A stretch of 31,872 nt of DNA, taken from NCBI GenBank assembly GCA_910578365.1, contig CAJTRC010000026.1, positions 1 through 31,872 of the forward strand, given 5' to 3'. The stretch comes from an uncultured Muribaculaceae bacterium. GTDB taxonomy: Bacteria > Bacteroidota > Bacteroidia > Bacteroidales > Muribaculaceae. Positions 1 through 8,158 of the stretch are shown one piece after another. The position numbers and the translations under genes were made by a program. The notes below the pieces were generated by a model that was given only the letters and a program-made list of their open reading frames with translations, had not been told where the DNA came from and searched no databases. The stretch's first letter is position 1. Each line of letters opens with the position of its first letter.

Positions 1-49
1 AAACAGGTAGAAACGAGTTCTACCGATTAAACTGCCGACAGCCGGACAC

Positions 50-78
50 AAGAAAAGGCGCTCAAACTGAACGCCTTA
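50..78 (-). terminator. Intrinsic terminator of the mnmE operon
   Basis: On the minus strand, about 40 nt after the mnmE stop, a 9-bp stem (AAGGCGTTC / GAGCGCCTT, one G-U pair, 5-nt loop) is followed by a short T-rich run. It closes the four-gene minus-strand operon that begins at 3250. Confidence 0.6.
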
Positions 79-119
79 ATACTTATCTATACTTATAGTT
101 GCCTATCTTTAACTGCCGT

Positions 120-1511
120 TCATTTTCCGATGCAGAAGCGGGTGAAGATGTTTTGGAGAATGTCGGGAGTGGAGATTTCGCCGCTGACTTCGCTCAGATA
201 GTGCATTGTCTGGCGGAGGTCCTGGGCAATGAAGTCGCCGCTCAGGCCGGTTTCGAGGCCGGATATTACACGGGCGGTGCTGTCGGCGGCGCGCTGCAGG
301 GCCTGGGCCTGACGGGCGTTGGTGACGAGCAGCTCGGAGCCGGTGTCGCCTTCGCTTTCGATGGCTGATACGAGGGCTTGGCGGAGGTTGTCGATGCCGG
401 CGCCGGTGGCCGCGCTGATGCTTACCAATGGGGCGGAGAGCTCGCGGGCGGTGTGGAGTAGGGTGGTGGTGTCGGCCAGGGGCAGGTCGGTTTTGTTGGC
501 TACGAGTATGATGTGGGCGTCGGGGCTGTTGCGCGTGGTGTCGATGGCTTGTGGGTCGGGGCTGGTGGTGGCGTCGGCTACGAGGAGTATTATGCGGGCG
601 CTGTGTGCTGCCTGGCGGCTGCGTTCGATGCCTATCTGTTCGATGGTGTCGGTGGTGTGGCGCAGGCCTGCTGTGTCGAGGAATCGGAAGAGGTAGTCGC
701 CTATTTCAGCGCTGTCTTCGACTATGTCGCGTGTGGTGCCGTGGATGTCGCTTACGATTGCGCGCTGGTCGCCTACGAGGGTGTTGAGGAGTGATGATTT
801 TCCGGCGTTAGTGGCGCCGATTATGGCTACGGGTATGCCTTGTTTTATGGCTGCTCCGGTGCGGTAACTGTCGCTGAGGTGCTGGAGTTCGTGCCGGAGT
901 TCGGTGGCGAGCCGGTGTAGTTGTTGTCGTGATGCGAATTCGACTTCTTCTTCTGAGAAGTCGAGTTCGAGTTCGATTAGTGATGCGAGTTGGAGCAGGT
1001 TTTGGTGTAGTTGGTTCAGGCGTTGTGTGAAGCTTCCGCGCAGGTGGTTTATTGCTATGCGGTGTGCGGCGCGGCTTGATGATGCTATCATGTCGGCTAC
1101 GGCTTCGGCCTGTGTGAGGCTGAGGCGTCGGTTGCTGAATGCGCGGCGTGTGAATTCGCCTGGTTCGGCCATTCGGCATCCGGCCTGGCACAGGGTGTTG
1201 AGTAGTTCGCGTTGTATCCACAGTGAGCCGTGTACTGATATTTCGACGGTGTCTTCGCCGGTGTATGAGCGTGGGCTGCGGTATATGGTTGCGACGCCTT
1301 GGTCGAGTGGCTTGTTGTCGGTGTCGAGTATTGTGCCGAGGTGTGCGCTGTGGGTTTGTGCTGTGGCGAGGTTTGTTCCTTGCCATATTTTGGTTACGTG
1401 TTGTATGGCTTGTGGTCCGCTGATGCGGGCTACGGCTATGCCTCCTGTGCCGTGTGGGGTTGATATGGCGCAGATGGTGTCGGTGGTTATCGTGTTTTGA
1501 GTCGTTGCCAT
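120..1511 (-). CDS. mnmE: tRNA modification GTPase MnmE (TrmE)
   Basis: GTPase that, with MnmG, installs the carboxymethylaminomethyl-type group on wobble uridine 34 of certain tRNAs. The 463-aa length is normal. Visible parts are an N-terminal tetrahydrofolate-binding domain (about 1-120), a helical domain, and an inserted G domain with Walker A GATNAGKSS (232-240), the Thr pair of switch I (HGTTRD, 258-262) and DTAG (279-282). The protein ends in the diagnostic CIGK, whose cysteine is catalytic. The frame stays open upstream to 2180, but I placed the start at the ATG at 1511, where similarity to MnmE begins (MATTQNTITT). That start lies inside the last codons of the upstream endonuclease gene (25-bp overlap), so translation is probably coupled. 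Confidence 0.96.
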   Translation of the reverse strand: MATTQNTITTDTICAISTPHGTGGIAVARISGPQAIQHVTKIWQGTNLATAQTHSAHLGTILDTDNKPLDQGVATIYRSPRSYTGEDTVEISVHGSLWIQRELLNTLCQAGCRMAEPGEFTRRAFSNRRLSLTQAEAVADMIASSSRAAHRIAINHLRGSFTQRLNQLHQNLLQLASLIELELDFSEEEVEFASRQQLHRLATELRHELQHLSDSYRTGAAIKQGIPVAIIGATNAGKSSLLNTLVGDQRAIVSDIHGTTRDIVEDSAEIGDYLFRFLDTAGLRHTTDTIEQIGIERSRQAAHSARIILLVADATTSPDPQAIDTTRNSPDAHIILVANKTDLPLADTTTLLHTARELSAPLVSISAATGAGIDNLRQALVSAIESEGDTGSELLVTNARQAQALQRAADSTARVISGLETGLSGDFIAQDLRQTMHYLSEVSGEISTPDILQNIFTRFCIGK

Positions 1512-2356
1512 TGTTGGTAGTTGGATTGTGATTCTACCTGGTTTTCGATTTCGTCGGGGAGTGCCGCGAAGAAGTCGAATCCGGTTATGGTTTCTACTTC
1601 GTCGATTGTTGTGGCGGTTGGTTGTACGCCTCCGGTGGTGTCGTAGTTGTTCATTATGAATGCTATGCCTCGAGGCGGGTTGGCGTATGGGGCGAGTACT
1701 ACTTTGAAGTATCGTTCGGGTACTATTACGCCTGTGGTGCCTATGCGCCGGCTGAGGCGGTCGGTGAGTATGGGGCCGCTTATTATTATGAGTGCTGAGT
1801 CGCGGAGGGCCCATTTGCGGCAGTTGGATTCGAGTGTCTTCCATGGCCCGCCGTTTAGTTTGTGTGTCTGTGGGGCTATGTTGGTCATTATGTGGCAGTC
1901 GTCCATTGCCTGTCGGCTCCATTTCATGTCGGCGGCTGGGCACATGTGTCCGCGGTCGAATCCGCTGTTTCGGTAGTCGTATGTGTCGGGGCATCCTTCG
2001 ATGCTGTAGTCGCAGGTGAATTTTGCTCCGCTGCGTGTTACTGAGTCGGCTTGTGCTTCGTTGGCTGTGAGTTCCCAGATTACGTAGTTGGGCACGTGCA
2101 TGTCGGGGTTGAACGATACTGTGAATCCGGTGTAGTGTGCCATTATTTCGAGCAGGTCGGGTGGTGTGGTTATTTTCCACAGTTGAGCCTGTCCGGGCAT
2201 TGTCTGCCGGTTTGTGGTTTGGTCGTTTTGTGGCTGTATGTTCCGGCTTGCGTACAGTGCCAGGCCAATGAGTATTATAGCTGCGAGTGCTATTTTAGCA
2301 ATCAAGGCACCCTGGCTTTTGCGAGGGTGCCTTGTGTGTTTGTATCGTTTTGACAT
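1487..2356 (-). CDS. Membrane-anchored DNA/RNA non-specific endonuclease
   Basis: A 289-aa protein of the beta-beta-alpha-metal, NucA/Serratia nuclease type. A basic N-terminus (1-16) precedes one hydrophobic segment (about 17-36), so the enzyme is probably anchored in the inner membrane with its catalytic domain in the periplasm, or is exported. The catalytic motif DRGHM is at 134-138 (general base His137), and TNIAPQ (158-163) supplies the metal-binding Asn in this family. Cysteines at 115, 122, 154 and 179 could form disulfides outside the cytoplasm. The start is 3 bp downstream of the Skp-like gene's stop, and the 3' end overlaps mnmE by 25 bp. Its role could be nucleic-acid scavenging or defence; the sequence does not decide. 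Confidence 0.9.
   Translation of the reverse strand: MSKRYKHTRHPRKSQGALIAKIALAAIILIGLALYASRNIQPQNDQTTNRQTMPGQAQLWKITTPPDLLEIMAHYTGFTVSFNPDMHVPNYVIWELTANEAQADSVTRSGAKFTCDYSIEGCPDTYDYRNSGFDRGHMCPAADMKWSRQAMDDCHIMTNIAPQTHKLNGGPWKTLESNCRKWALRDSALIIISGPILTDRLSRRIGTTGVIVPERYFKVVLAPYANPPRGIAFIMNNYDTTGGVQPTATTIDEVETITGFDFFAALPDEIENQVESQSNYQQWQRLKTR
2303..2334. repeat. 11-bp perfect inverted repeat within the endonuclease gene
   Basis: CAAGGCACCCT and AGGGTGCCTTG lie 10 nt apart, over about codons 8-18 of the minus-strand endonuclease gene. The RNA would form a strong hairpin close to the start codon on either strand. It has no T-tract in either direction. Confidence 0.75.
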
Positions 2357-2359
2357 CCG

Positions 2360-3007
2360 TTATTTTTTGTCGGGTGTTTTTTCTTCGTTTTTGGGTTCTT
2401 CTTTTGCGGGTGCTTTGTAGCGTGCGTTGAGTCCTTTTACTACCTGGTCGGTTATGTCGAGTGCGGGGTTGTAGATGAGTACCGGCGAGGTCATGTCGGT
2501 GCTGAGTATTGCGTCGAATTTCTTTTCGGCGTTGAAGTCAACGAGGTAGTTGTGTATTGAGTCCTGTACTCGTTTTGCGTTGGCGGCGATGAGTTCCTGG
2601 GTTGCGGTTGCGCGTCGCTGTCCTTCGGCGTCGAGTGTTTGTCCGCGGCGCATTATCTGGTTGTATTCTTCTTCGGCAGCGGCCTGTGTCATTTGTCCGG
2701 CCTGTACTTTCTGCTGCAGTTTGTTGAGTGAGTTCTGCAGCGATTGCTGCTGGTTGTTTGCCCAGCGCTGGTGGTCGGTGGCATATTTTTCGCTTTCTGT
2801 GTTGAGTTCTTTGGCGAGTGTGTACTGGCTGTATACTGTGTCCATGTTGACGAAAGCGATGTTTGTGGTTGCGGTATGTGCCGCTGTTTCTTTTCGTACG
2901 TTGGATGCGGTGTCTTTGTCGGACTTGCCGTTTTCGCCGCAGCCGGTTAGAGCAAGGGAGCTTATGAGGAGTGCGAATGCGGGCACGGCGAGGATGATTT
3001 TCTTCAT
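2360..3007 (-). CDS. Skp/OmpH-like periplasmic chaperone lipoprotein
   Basis: A 215-aa protein with a lipoprotein signal (lipobox LTGC, acylated Cys23) followed by a Skp/OmpH-type domain: a short beta segment (NIAFVNMDTVY, about 49-59), then a long Gln/Ala-rich coiled-coil arm (about 65-150) and a C-terminal strand region. The tail is charged (PAKEEPKNEEKTPDKK). Skp-family proteins bind unfolded outer-membrane proteins in the periplasm; the lipid anchor would tether this one to a membrane. It is a solitary copy, not beside bamA. It lies 9 bp from the upstream small membrane protein gene and 3 bp from the downstream endonuclease gene, so the operon looks real. Confidence 0.85.
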   Translation of the reverse strand: MKKIILAVPAFALLISSLALTGCGENGKSDKDTASNVRKETAAHTATTNIAFVNMDTVYSQYTLAKELNTESEKYATDHQRWANNQQQSLQNSLNKLQQKVQAGQMTQAAAEEEYNQIMRRGQTLDAEGQRRATATQELIAANAKRVQDSIHNYLVDFNAEKKFDAILSTDMTSPVLIYNPALDITDQVVKGLNARYKAPAKEEPKNEEKTPDKK

Positions 3008-3016
3008 GAGATGTAT

Positions 3017-3250
3017 TTATACTTTATTGTCGTGAATTTTCTGATTTGGTTTGATGTCGGTTTTCATGGCATTTCTGCTTGGTGATTTGGCGCTGTGTGC
3101 TTCGCAGGCAACGCCTCGCTGCCTTAGCTGCGGCGACGAGTGGGCGTGCCCCGACGGGAAGCGGGCGCCTTTCACAAAAAGCACTTTTATGCCCAGCAGC
3201 ACGAATGCTATGCCGAGCAGGCTTATGCTTAATAGCAGTGTTTTTGTCAT
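3017..3250 (-). CDS. Small single-pass membrane protein, function unknown
   Basis: A 77-aa protein with one N-terminal hydrophobic helix (about 4-25) followed by a short motif KGARFPSGHAHSSPQLRQRG and a polar tail with one cysteine. Small proteins of this form (hydrophobic helix, KGG/KGA-xFP, then a basic stretch) are familiar in Bacteroidales genomes as conserved hypotheticals, which supports a real gene; I know no function. It is the first gene of the minus-strand operon, 9 bp upstream of the Skp-like lipoprotein gene, with a -7 promoter element about 20 bp before its ATG. Confidence 0.7.
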   Translation of the reverse strand: MTKTLLLSISLLGIAFVLLGIKVLFVKGARFPSGHAHSSPQLRQRGVACEAHSAKSPSRNAMKTDIKPNQKIHDNKV

Positions 3251-3270
3251 CGTTTTACCGTTTTCGACTG

Positions 3271-3303
3271 CAAATATAGGAAAGTATGTGAAATTATTTG
3301 CAA
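3271..3303 (-). promoter_or_regulatory. Bacteroidota-type promoter for the skp-mnmE operon
   Basis: On the minus strand TATATTTG (3278-3271) fits TAnnTTTG, with a TTG at 3303-3301 after a 22-nt spacer. The start codon at 3250 is about 20 nt downstream. It overlaps the plus-strand promoter region of the dipeptidase gene. Confidence 0.5.
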
Positions 3304-3313
3304 CATATCGGAA

Positions 3314-3321
3314 TAATTTTG
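3314..3321 (+). promoter_or_regulatory. Candidate -7 element for the pepD gene
   Basis: TAATTTTG matches the Bacteroidota -7 consensus 117 nt before the pepD ATG. No TTTG occurs at the usual 19-21 nt spacing (the nearest, at 3297-3300, is only 13 nt away). A weaker candidate near 3355-3361 could also serve, so the exact start site is unsettled. Confidence 0.35.
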
Positions 3322-3438
3322 TAACTTAGAGGGCTTAAAAATGCCTTTTTTAACATAATTTGCCATAATGCAAACTTTGTTAAGAGGTCGCGCTGAGATT
3401 ATTAATTCATTTTTAACATAAAATCTTACTATCCCGAC

Positions 3439-4896
3439 ATGACTATCAAAGACCTTCAGCCGGCTCTGGTTTTCGGTATTTTCGACCGTATTTGCCAGGT
3501 GCCCCATCCTTCAAAGAAGGAGGAAAAAATCCGCAAGTTCCTTCTCGATTTCGCTGCCGAACACGGTATCGAGGTGCGCACCGACGCTATCGGCAACGTG
3601 GTTATGACCAAGGCTGCCACTCCGGGTCACGAGCAGGCTCCTACTGTGATTATGCAGGCGCATATGGATATGGTGTGCGAGTCGAACGACAAGAATTTTG
3701 ATTTCGAGAATCAGCCTATCACTACTATAGTTGACGGTGAGTGGCTGCGCGCCGACGGCACCACTCTCGGCGCCGACAACGGCATCGGCATGGCTGCCGC
3801 GCTTGCCGCGCTGATTGACGACAAGCTGGTACACGGTCCGCTGGAGGCTCTGTTTACTGTCGATGAGGAAACAGGTCTGACCGGTGCCAACAATCTGGGT
3901 GAGGGCATGATTAGCGGCACTATGCTGCTGAACCTCGACTCGGAGGACGATGCTGAACTCTTTGTGGGCTGCGCCGGCGGTGTCGACACTACCTGTACTT
4001 TCCACTATGACCGTTCGATGGCTCCTACCGACTTCCATTATTTTAAGTTCGATGTCAGCAAGGGTCTGGGTGGTCACTCCGGTGGCGACATCCATCTTGG
4101 CCGCGCCAATGCCAACAAGCTTGTGGCCCGCTTCCTGTGGACTCTGATGCAGACCCACGAACTGAGTCTGTGCGAAATCGACGGCGGCAACCTGCGTAAT
4201 GCTATTCCGCGTGCTGCCCACGCCGTATTCGGTGTACATGCTTCCAACAAGGAGCAGGTACGTGTGGCCTTTAATAATTATGTGGCCGATGTAGAAGGCG
4301 AATACAGCGATATCGAGCCGGGTCTGGAACTGGAGCTGGAGAGTGTCGACCGTCCGGACTTTGCTGTCGACAGCAACACCACCCGTCGTCTGATTGAGGC
4401 TTTGTACAGCGCGCCTCACGGTGTGGTTTCGATGAGCCGTGCCCTCGAGGGTCTGGTTGAAACCTCCACAAACCTTGCTTCGGTGAAGATGCAGCCCGAC
4501 AATCAGATTCTGGTTACCACCAGCCAGCGTTCGTCGGTTGAGTCGCGCAAGTGGGATATAGCCAACCAGGTTGAGGCCCTGTTCACTATGGCCGGCGCCA
4601 AGGTAACACACGGCGACGGCTATCCCGGCTGGGCTCCGAACATGAACTCCACCATCATGCACGTGGCCTCGGAGGCATATGAGGAGCTTTACGGCGTTAA
4701 GCCGGCCATCAAGGCTATCCATGCCGGTCTGGAATGCGGTTTGTTCCTGGAGAAGTATCCGCACCTCGACATGGTGTCGTTCGGTCCTACACTGCGCGAT
4801 GTGCATTCGCCCGGTGAGCGCATGCATATTCCTGCTGTAGAACGCTTCTGGGGTCAGCTCCGCCGCATACTCGAGAAGGTGGCCGACCTGAAATAA
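3439..4896 (+). CDS. pepD: Aminoacyl-histidine dipeptidase (PepD/carnosinase type, M20)
   Basis: A 485-aa zinc peptidase of the M20C family that cleaves dipeptides such as Xaa-His in the cytoplasm. Motifs in order: QAHMDMV (His75 and Asp77, metal and active site), LGADNGIG (bridging Asp113), DEETGLTGA (catalytic and metal Glu143/144), LNLDSED (Asp167) and a C-terminal HAGLECGLF segment that supplies the last ligand region. Length is standard and there is no signal peptide. The ATG at 3439 begins the conserved domain after a 188-nt intergenic region with divergent promoters. The stop overlaps the start of the next gene by one base (TAATG), so the two are probably co-translated. Confidence 0.95.
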   Translation: MTIKDLQPALVFGIFDRICQVPHPSKKEEKIRKFLLDFAAEHGIEVRTDAIGNVVMTKAATPGHEQAPTVIMQAHMDMVCESNDKNFDFENQPITTIVDGEWLRADGTTLGADNGIGMAAALAALIDDKLVHGPLEALFTVDEETGLTGANNLGEGMISGTMLLNLDSEDDAELFVGCAGGVDTTCTFHYDRSMAPTDFHYFKFDVSKGLGGHSGGDIHLGRANANKLVARFLWTLMQTHELSLCEIDGGNLRNAIPRAAHAVFGVHASNKEQVRVAFNNYVADVEGEYSDIEPGLELELESVDRPDFAVDSNTTRRLIEALYSAPHGVVSMSRALEGLVETSTNLASVKMQPDNQILVTTSQRSSVESRKWDIANQVEALFTMAGAKVTHGDGYPGWAPNMNSTIMHVASEAYEELYGVKPAIKAIHAGLECGLFLEKYPHLDMVSFGPTLRDVHSPGERMHIPAVERFWGQLRRILEKVADLK

Positions 4897-5684
4897 TGGC
4901 GCCCATGCGCCAGCTACCAGCGCTTGTAAGCGCACTGACGGCTGCAGTCGCCATCTCGGCCGGTGCCATAGGTGCCGACGAGGTGGCGACTCTCCTGCCT
5001 GTCGACGATTTGCCACCCGGACTTTGCGGCAACGGACGCGATTATGTAATAGCCGAAGGCGATACCGTATGGTTCTGGACCCCGCCCGAAGAGCGCCGTG
5101 GTATTCTTACCGAACGCGACTATGAGGAAGTGGCGGCCGAACTCGGTGTGGAGGTCGCTGCCATAAAGGCGGTGGTCGAAATCGAGGCCGGCAAGGCCCA
5201 TCAGGGCTTCTGGGATGAAGGCAAGCCGGTGATAAACTTCGACCTCACTGTGTTCCGGCGCATGGCTAAGCGCAACAAAGTGGGGCTTGGCAAATACGGC
5301 CGTAGCCATGCTGTGGTGTTTGCGAGGCCCGACGCCCGCCGGTACGGCAGCCAGCAGGCGGCCCAGCAGGCACGGCTCGACGCTGCCATGGAAATCGACT
5401 CGCTCACGGCAATTCAGGGCACCTTCTGGGGCATGTTTCAGATAGGCGGCTTCAACTGGAAAAAGTGCGGCGCTGCCTCGCCTGAGGAATTCGTGCGCCT
5501 GATGAGTCGCTCGGAGCGCGACCAGCTGGAACTCTTTGCCGAATTTATAGTCAACAGCGGGCTGTTGTCGTCGCTCAAAGCCAAAAACTGGCGCAAATTC
5601 GCCGCCGGATACAACGGTCCGAGCTATGCCTCGCGCGGCTATCACACCCGATTGGCAAAAGCCTATGCCGCACATAAAAAATAG
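4896..5684 (+). CDS. Exported N-acetylmuramidase-like protein (DUF3380 type)
   Basis: A 262-aa protein with an N-terminal signal-like hydrophobic segment (about 8-27, cleavage probably after AIGA) and an N-acetylmuramidase domain of the kind found in phage-like endolysins. Support comes from VEIEAGKAHQGFW (about 94-106, with the likely catalytic Glu95), a central WGMFQIGGFNW segment, and the typical C-terminal YNGPSYASRGYHTRLAKAY. The usual FERH motif reads INFDLTVF here, so the second motif has diverged. An in-frame ATG at 4905 is an alternative start. The gene overlaps pepD by one base and is followed by a good terminator. A chromosomal, exported version suggests cell-wall remodelling or competition rather than phage lysis. 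Confidence 0.8.
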   Translation: MAPMRQLPALVSALTAAVAISAGAIGADEVATLLPVDDLPPGLCGNGRDYVIAEGDTVWFWTPPEERRGILTERDYEEVAAELGVEVAAIKAVVEIEAGKAHQGFWDEGKPVINFDLTVFRRMAKRNKVGLGKYGRSHAVVFARPDARRYGSQQAAQQARLDAAMEIDSLTAIQGTFWGMFQIGGFNWKKCGAASPEEFVRLMSRSERDQLELFAEFIVNSGLLSSLKAKNWRKFAAGYNGPSYASRGYHTRLAKAYAAHKK

Positions 5685-5740
5685 CCTCCGGCATTAACAA
5701 TGATGCGCTTCCACGGGGCAGACATACCAAAAAAAGTGAA

Positions 5741-5769
5741 AAAAAAGCTCTGAAAGGAGCTTTTTTTTT
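5741..5769 (+). terminator. Intrinsic terminator after the pepD-muramidase pair
   Basis: A 10-bp stem (AAAAAAGCTC / GAGCTTTTTT) with a 6-nt loop runs into an uninterrupted T-tract, 57 nt after the muramidase stop. The T-tract ends in TTTG, which also forms the -33 element of the next promoter. Confidence 0.85.
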
Positions 5770-5798
5770 GCACACATATTAAAAAAAGTGTAACTTTG
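5767..5798 (+). promoter_or_regulatory. Promoter of the envelope redox cluster
   Basis: TTTG (5767-5770), a 20-nt spacer and TAACTTTG (5791-5798) give a full match to the Bacteroidota housekeeping promoter. Transcription should start near 5803, giving a leader of about 90 nt before the ATG at 5893. Confidence 0.75.
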
Positions 5799-5892
5799 GG
5801 CATCTAAACCCTAAATCAGGTTTTTGTGTAACCAAACCATATCCGTCCGCGGCTTCGACCGCGTTGGAAACCAACTATCACAGACTGCGCTT

Positions 5893-6387
5893 ATGAATAA
5901 GCTTTTCAAATCACTCTCCGTACTTGCGCTGCTGATATGCTGCGCCTTTGGAGCAACAGCTCAGCTGCCCGGTGTGCAGCTCAAAGACCTTAACGGCAAA
6001 ACTGTCGATACCGCCACTCTGAGTAATGACGGTAATCCGTTTGTAATCAGCTTTTTCGCCACATGGTGCAAGCCATGTCAGCGCGAGCTCAAAGCTATCG
6101 CCGACGTATATCCCGACTGGCAGGACGAAACCGGCATGAAACTCATTGCTGTAAGCGTCGACGATGCCCAGGATACCCCCGAAGTCAAGGCACTTGTAGC
6201 CGCTGAAGGCTGGGAGTACGACGTGTTGCTTGACAGCAACGAAGACTTCAAGCGCGCTTTCGGTATCCAGAACATCCCCCATGTACTCGTATTCGACGGC
6301 CAGGGCAACCTGATAATGTCGCACTCGGGCTATACCGAAGGCGGTGAACACGAAATAATAGAAAAAATCCGCTCAATCTCAGAATAA
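5893..6387 (+). CDS. TlpA-like thiol-disulfide oxidoreductase
   Basis: A 164-aa exported thioredoxin-fold protein. The signal peptide spans about 1-24 (cleavage near ATAQ), followed by an AhpC/TlpA-type domain with active site WCKPC (Cys59 and Cys62) and the cis-proline segment NIPHV before VFDGQGN. It probably works as a periplasmic disulfide reductase, like TlpA and ResA. The frame is open upstream to a TTG at 5824, but I chose the ATG at 5893 because it starts a proper signal peptide and the upstream residues are not protein-like. It is the first gene of a run of exported proteins, 15 bp before the DUF6029-type gene, and may be their redox partner. Confidence 0.88.
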   Translation: MNKLFKSLSVLALLICCAFGATAQLPGVQLKDLNGKTVDTATLSNDGNPFVISFFATWCKPCQRELKAIADVYPDWQDETGMKLIAVSVDDAQDTPEVKALVAAEGWEYDVLLDSNEDFKRAFGIQNIPHVLVFDGQGNLIMSHSGYTEGGEHEIIEKIRSISE

Positions 6388-6402
6388 CATACCACACCAC
6401 GC

Positions 6403-8142
6403 ATGGCAACACATTCGCTACGCTTGCTGATGGCCGCATCTGTTGCGGCCGTTGCCTGCATGGGCGCTAACGCCCAGGAGCAGCCCAAGCAGAAAAAAAG
6501 CTCAGACTTTGCCCTACACGGCAGTGTCCAGGCCGACGTACTCTTCCCTGAAGCCGACGAAGAGATAGGCCTCAAGCCCGACAAGCACAAAATCCTGTTC
6601 AACACCTATGCCGATCTGAATATGATTAGCCGCTATGTCGACGCCGGCATACGCTTTGAATACATGAAATTTCCCTTGCCCGGCTTTGACCCCGGCTTCG
6701 GCGGCTACGGCATACCGAATGTGTACGCCAAAGGTAAATATAAAGGAGTGGAACTGACCGTGGGCGACTTCTACGACCAGTTCGGCAGCGGATTCATACT
6801 GCGCACATACGAAGAGCGCAGCCTCGGCGTTGACAACAGCCTGCGCGGCGCCCGTCTGAAAATCAACACTCTTCCCGGTATGCGGCTGACACTGCTCGGC
6901 GGCACACAACGCACCTACTGGTACTGGGGCAAATCGATGGAAGGTTTCGACAGCAACGAGCCCGAAGGCGAAACCCGCACCTCCGACCAGGTTTACGGCG
7001 CCAACCTGGAGTTTGACATCAGCGAATACTCACAGGCGATGAAAGACCGCAACTTCAACTGGACTGTCGGCGGCAGCTACGTACTCAAGCACGAAGGCTA
7101 TTCGCTGCTTTCGCCCCCCGAAGTGCCCGGTACAGCCTACCGTCTGAACGTGCCCCGCTACGTAAGCGCTTTCGACTTCCGCACTCATCTGCAGCGCAAC
7201 GCCTGGGGCGTTGACGCCGAATATGCCTGGAAGAGCCAGGACCCCTCGTTCGACAACGGCTACATTTACCGCAACGGCTCGGCCCTGATGCTTACCGGTA
7301 CTTACACCAAGACCGGCCTGAGCGCCCTGCTTAAGGTGAAGCGCAGCGACAACATGTCCTTCCGTTCTCAGCGCTTCCGCAGCGACCTGGCAGGCATGAT
7401 TAACAATATGCCGGCTTTCGCCTATCAGCACACCTATGCCCTGGCTGCCAAATATCCCTACGCCACTCAGACCGCAAACGGAGAGTGGGCCTTCCAGGCT
7501 GCTTTCGCTTATAATTTCAAGCGCAAGACTGCCATAGGCGGCAAATACGGCACCAAGGTGAAAGTGAACCTGAGCTATATCCGCGGACTCGACAAAGGTC
7601 CGACCCCACAGGGTATTAACGGCTCTACCTGGGGTACTGACGGCGCCGGTTCGAAGTTCTTTGGTTTCGGCAAGCAGTATTACCGCGACATCAACGTGCA
7701 GATTGAAAAGAAATTTACCCGCGACTTCCAGCTCGCTTTCATGTACATGAACCAGTACAACTTCGACGTTACCCTCGAAGACTGGCACGGCGACGTAAAG
7801 GCCAATATATTTGTGCTCGACGGCAAGTACAAGTTCGATAAGCGCTTTACTCTGCGCACCGAACTGCAGTACCTCACCACCCACCAGGCATACAAAGACT
7901 GGGCCTACGGCCTGCTTGAACTGTCGGTGGCTCCCTACCTGATGTTCACTGTCAGCGACCAGTGGAACTGCGGCGGCAACGGCACACATTACTATATGGC
8001 AAGCGTGGCCGGCAATTATAAGGCAAACCGTCTGATGCTCAGCTATGGCCGCACACCCGCCGGCTTCGACTGCTCGGGCGGTGTATGCCGCTTTGTGCCC
8101 AAGACCAGAGGCTTCCGTATTGCCTATACCTATAACTTTTAG
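6403..8142 (+). CDS. DUF6029-type outer-membrane/periplasmic protein
   Basis: A 579-aa exported protein with a signal peptide (about 1-25, cleavage near ANAQ). The mature part is rich in aromatic and alternating polar/hydrophobic stretches, repeatedly predicted as beta strands, and ends in an aromatic residue (FRIAYTYNF), as outer-membrane beta-barrels do. I recognise it as resembling the Bacteroidales family annotated DUF6029, usually found beside a TlpA-like thioredoxin and an Omp28-like protein, which is the arrangement here. Early mature sequence includes HGSVQADVLFPE and a GDFYDQFGSGFILRTYEER segment typical of that family. Function is unknown; a porin-like or structural outer-membrane role is inference. 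Confidence 0.75.
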   Translation: MATHSLRLLMAASVAAVACMGANAQEQPKQKKSSDFALHGSVQADVLFPEADEEIGLKPDKHKILFNTYADLNMISRYVDAGIRFEYMKFPLPGFDPGFGGYGIPNVYAKGKYKGVELTVGDFYDQFGSGFILRTYEERSLGVDNSLRGARLKINTLPGMRLTLLGGTQRTYWYWGKSMEGFDSNEPEGETRTSDQVYGANLEFDISEYSQAMKDRNFNWTVGGSYVLKHEGYSLLSPPEVPGTAYRLNVPRYVSAFDFRTHLQRNAWGVDAEYAWKSQDPSFDNGYIYRNGSALMLTGTYTKTGLSALLKVKRSDNMSFRSQRFRSDLAGMINNMPAFAYQHTYALAAKYPYATQTANGEWAFQAAFAYNFKRKTAIGGKYGTKVKVNLSYIRGLDKGPTPQGINGSTWGTDGAGSKFFGFGKQYYRDINVQIEKKFTRDFQLAFMYMNQYNFDVTLEDWHGDVKANIFVLDGKYKFDKRFTLRTELQYLTTHQAYKDWAYGLLELSVAPYLMFTVSDQWNCGGNGTHYYMASVAGNYKANRLMLSYGRTPAGFDCSGGVCRFVPKTRGFRIAYTYNF

Positions 8143-8158
8143 AATACACAATTGATTT

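Noticed and set aside
1512..2180. Upstream in-frame extension of MnmE of 223 codons
   Set aside because: It runs antiphase through the endonuclease gene, is Arg/Thr/His-rich in an unnatural way, and MnmE similarity begins exactly at the ATG at 1511.
3511..5016. Long open frame of about 500 codons on the minus strand opposite pepD
   Set aside because: It mirrors pepD codons, has no family motif, and pepD on the plus strand is complete and well conserved.
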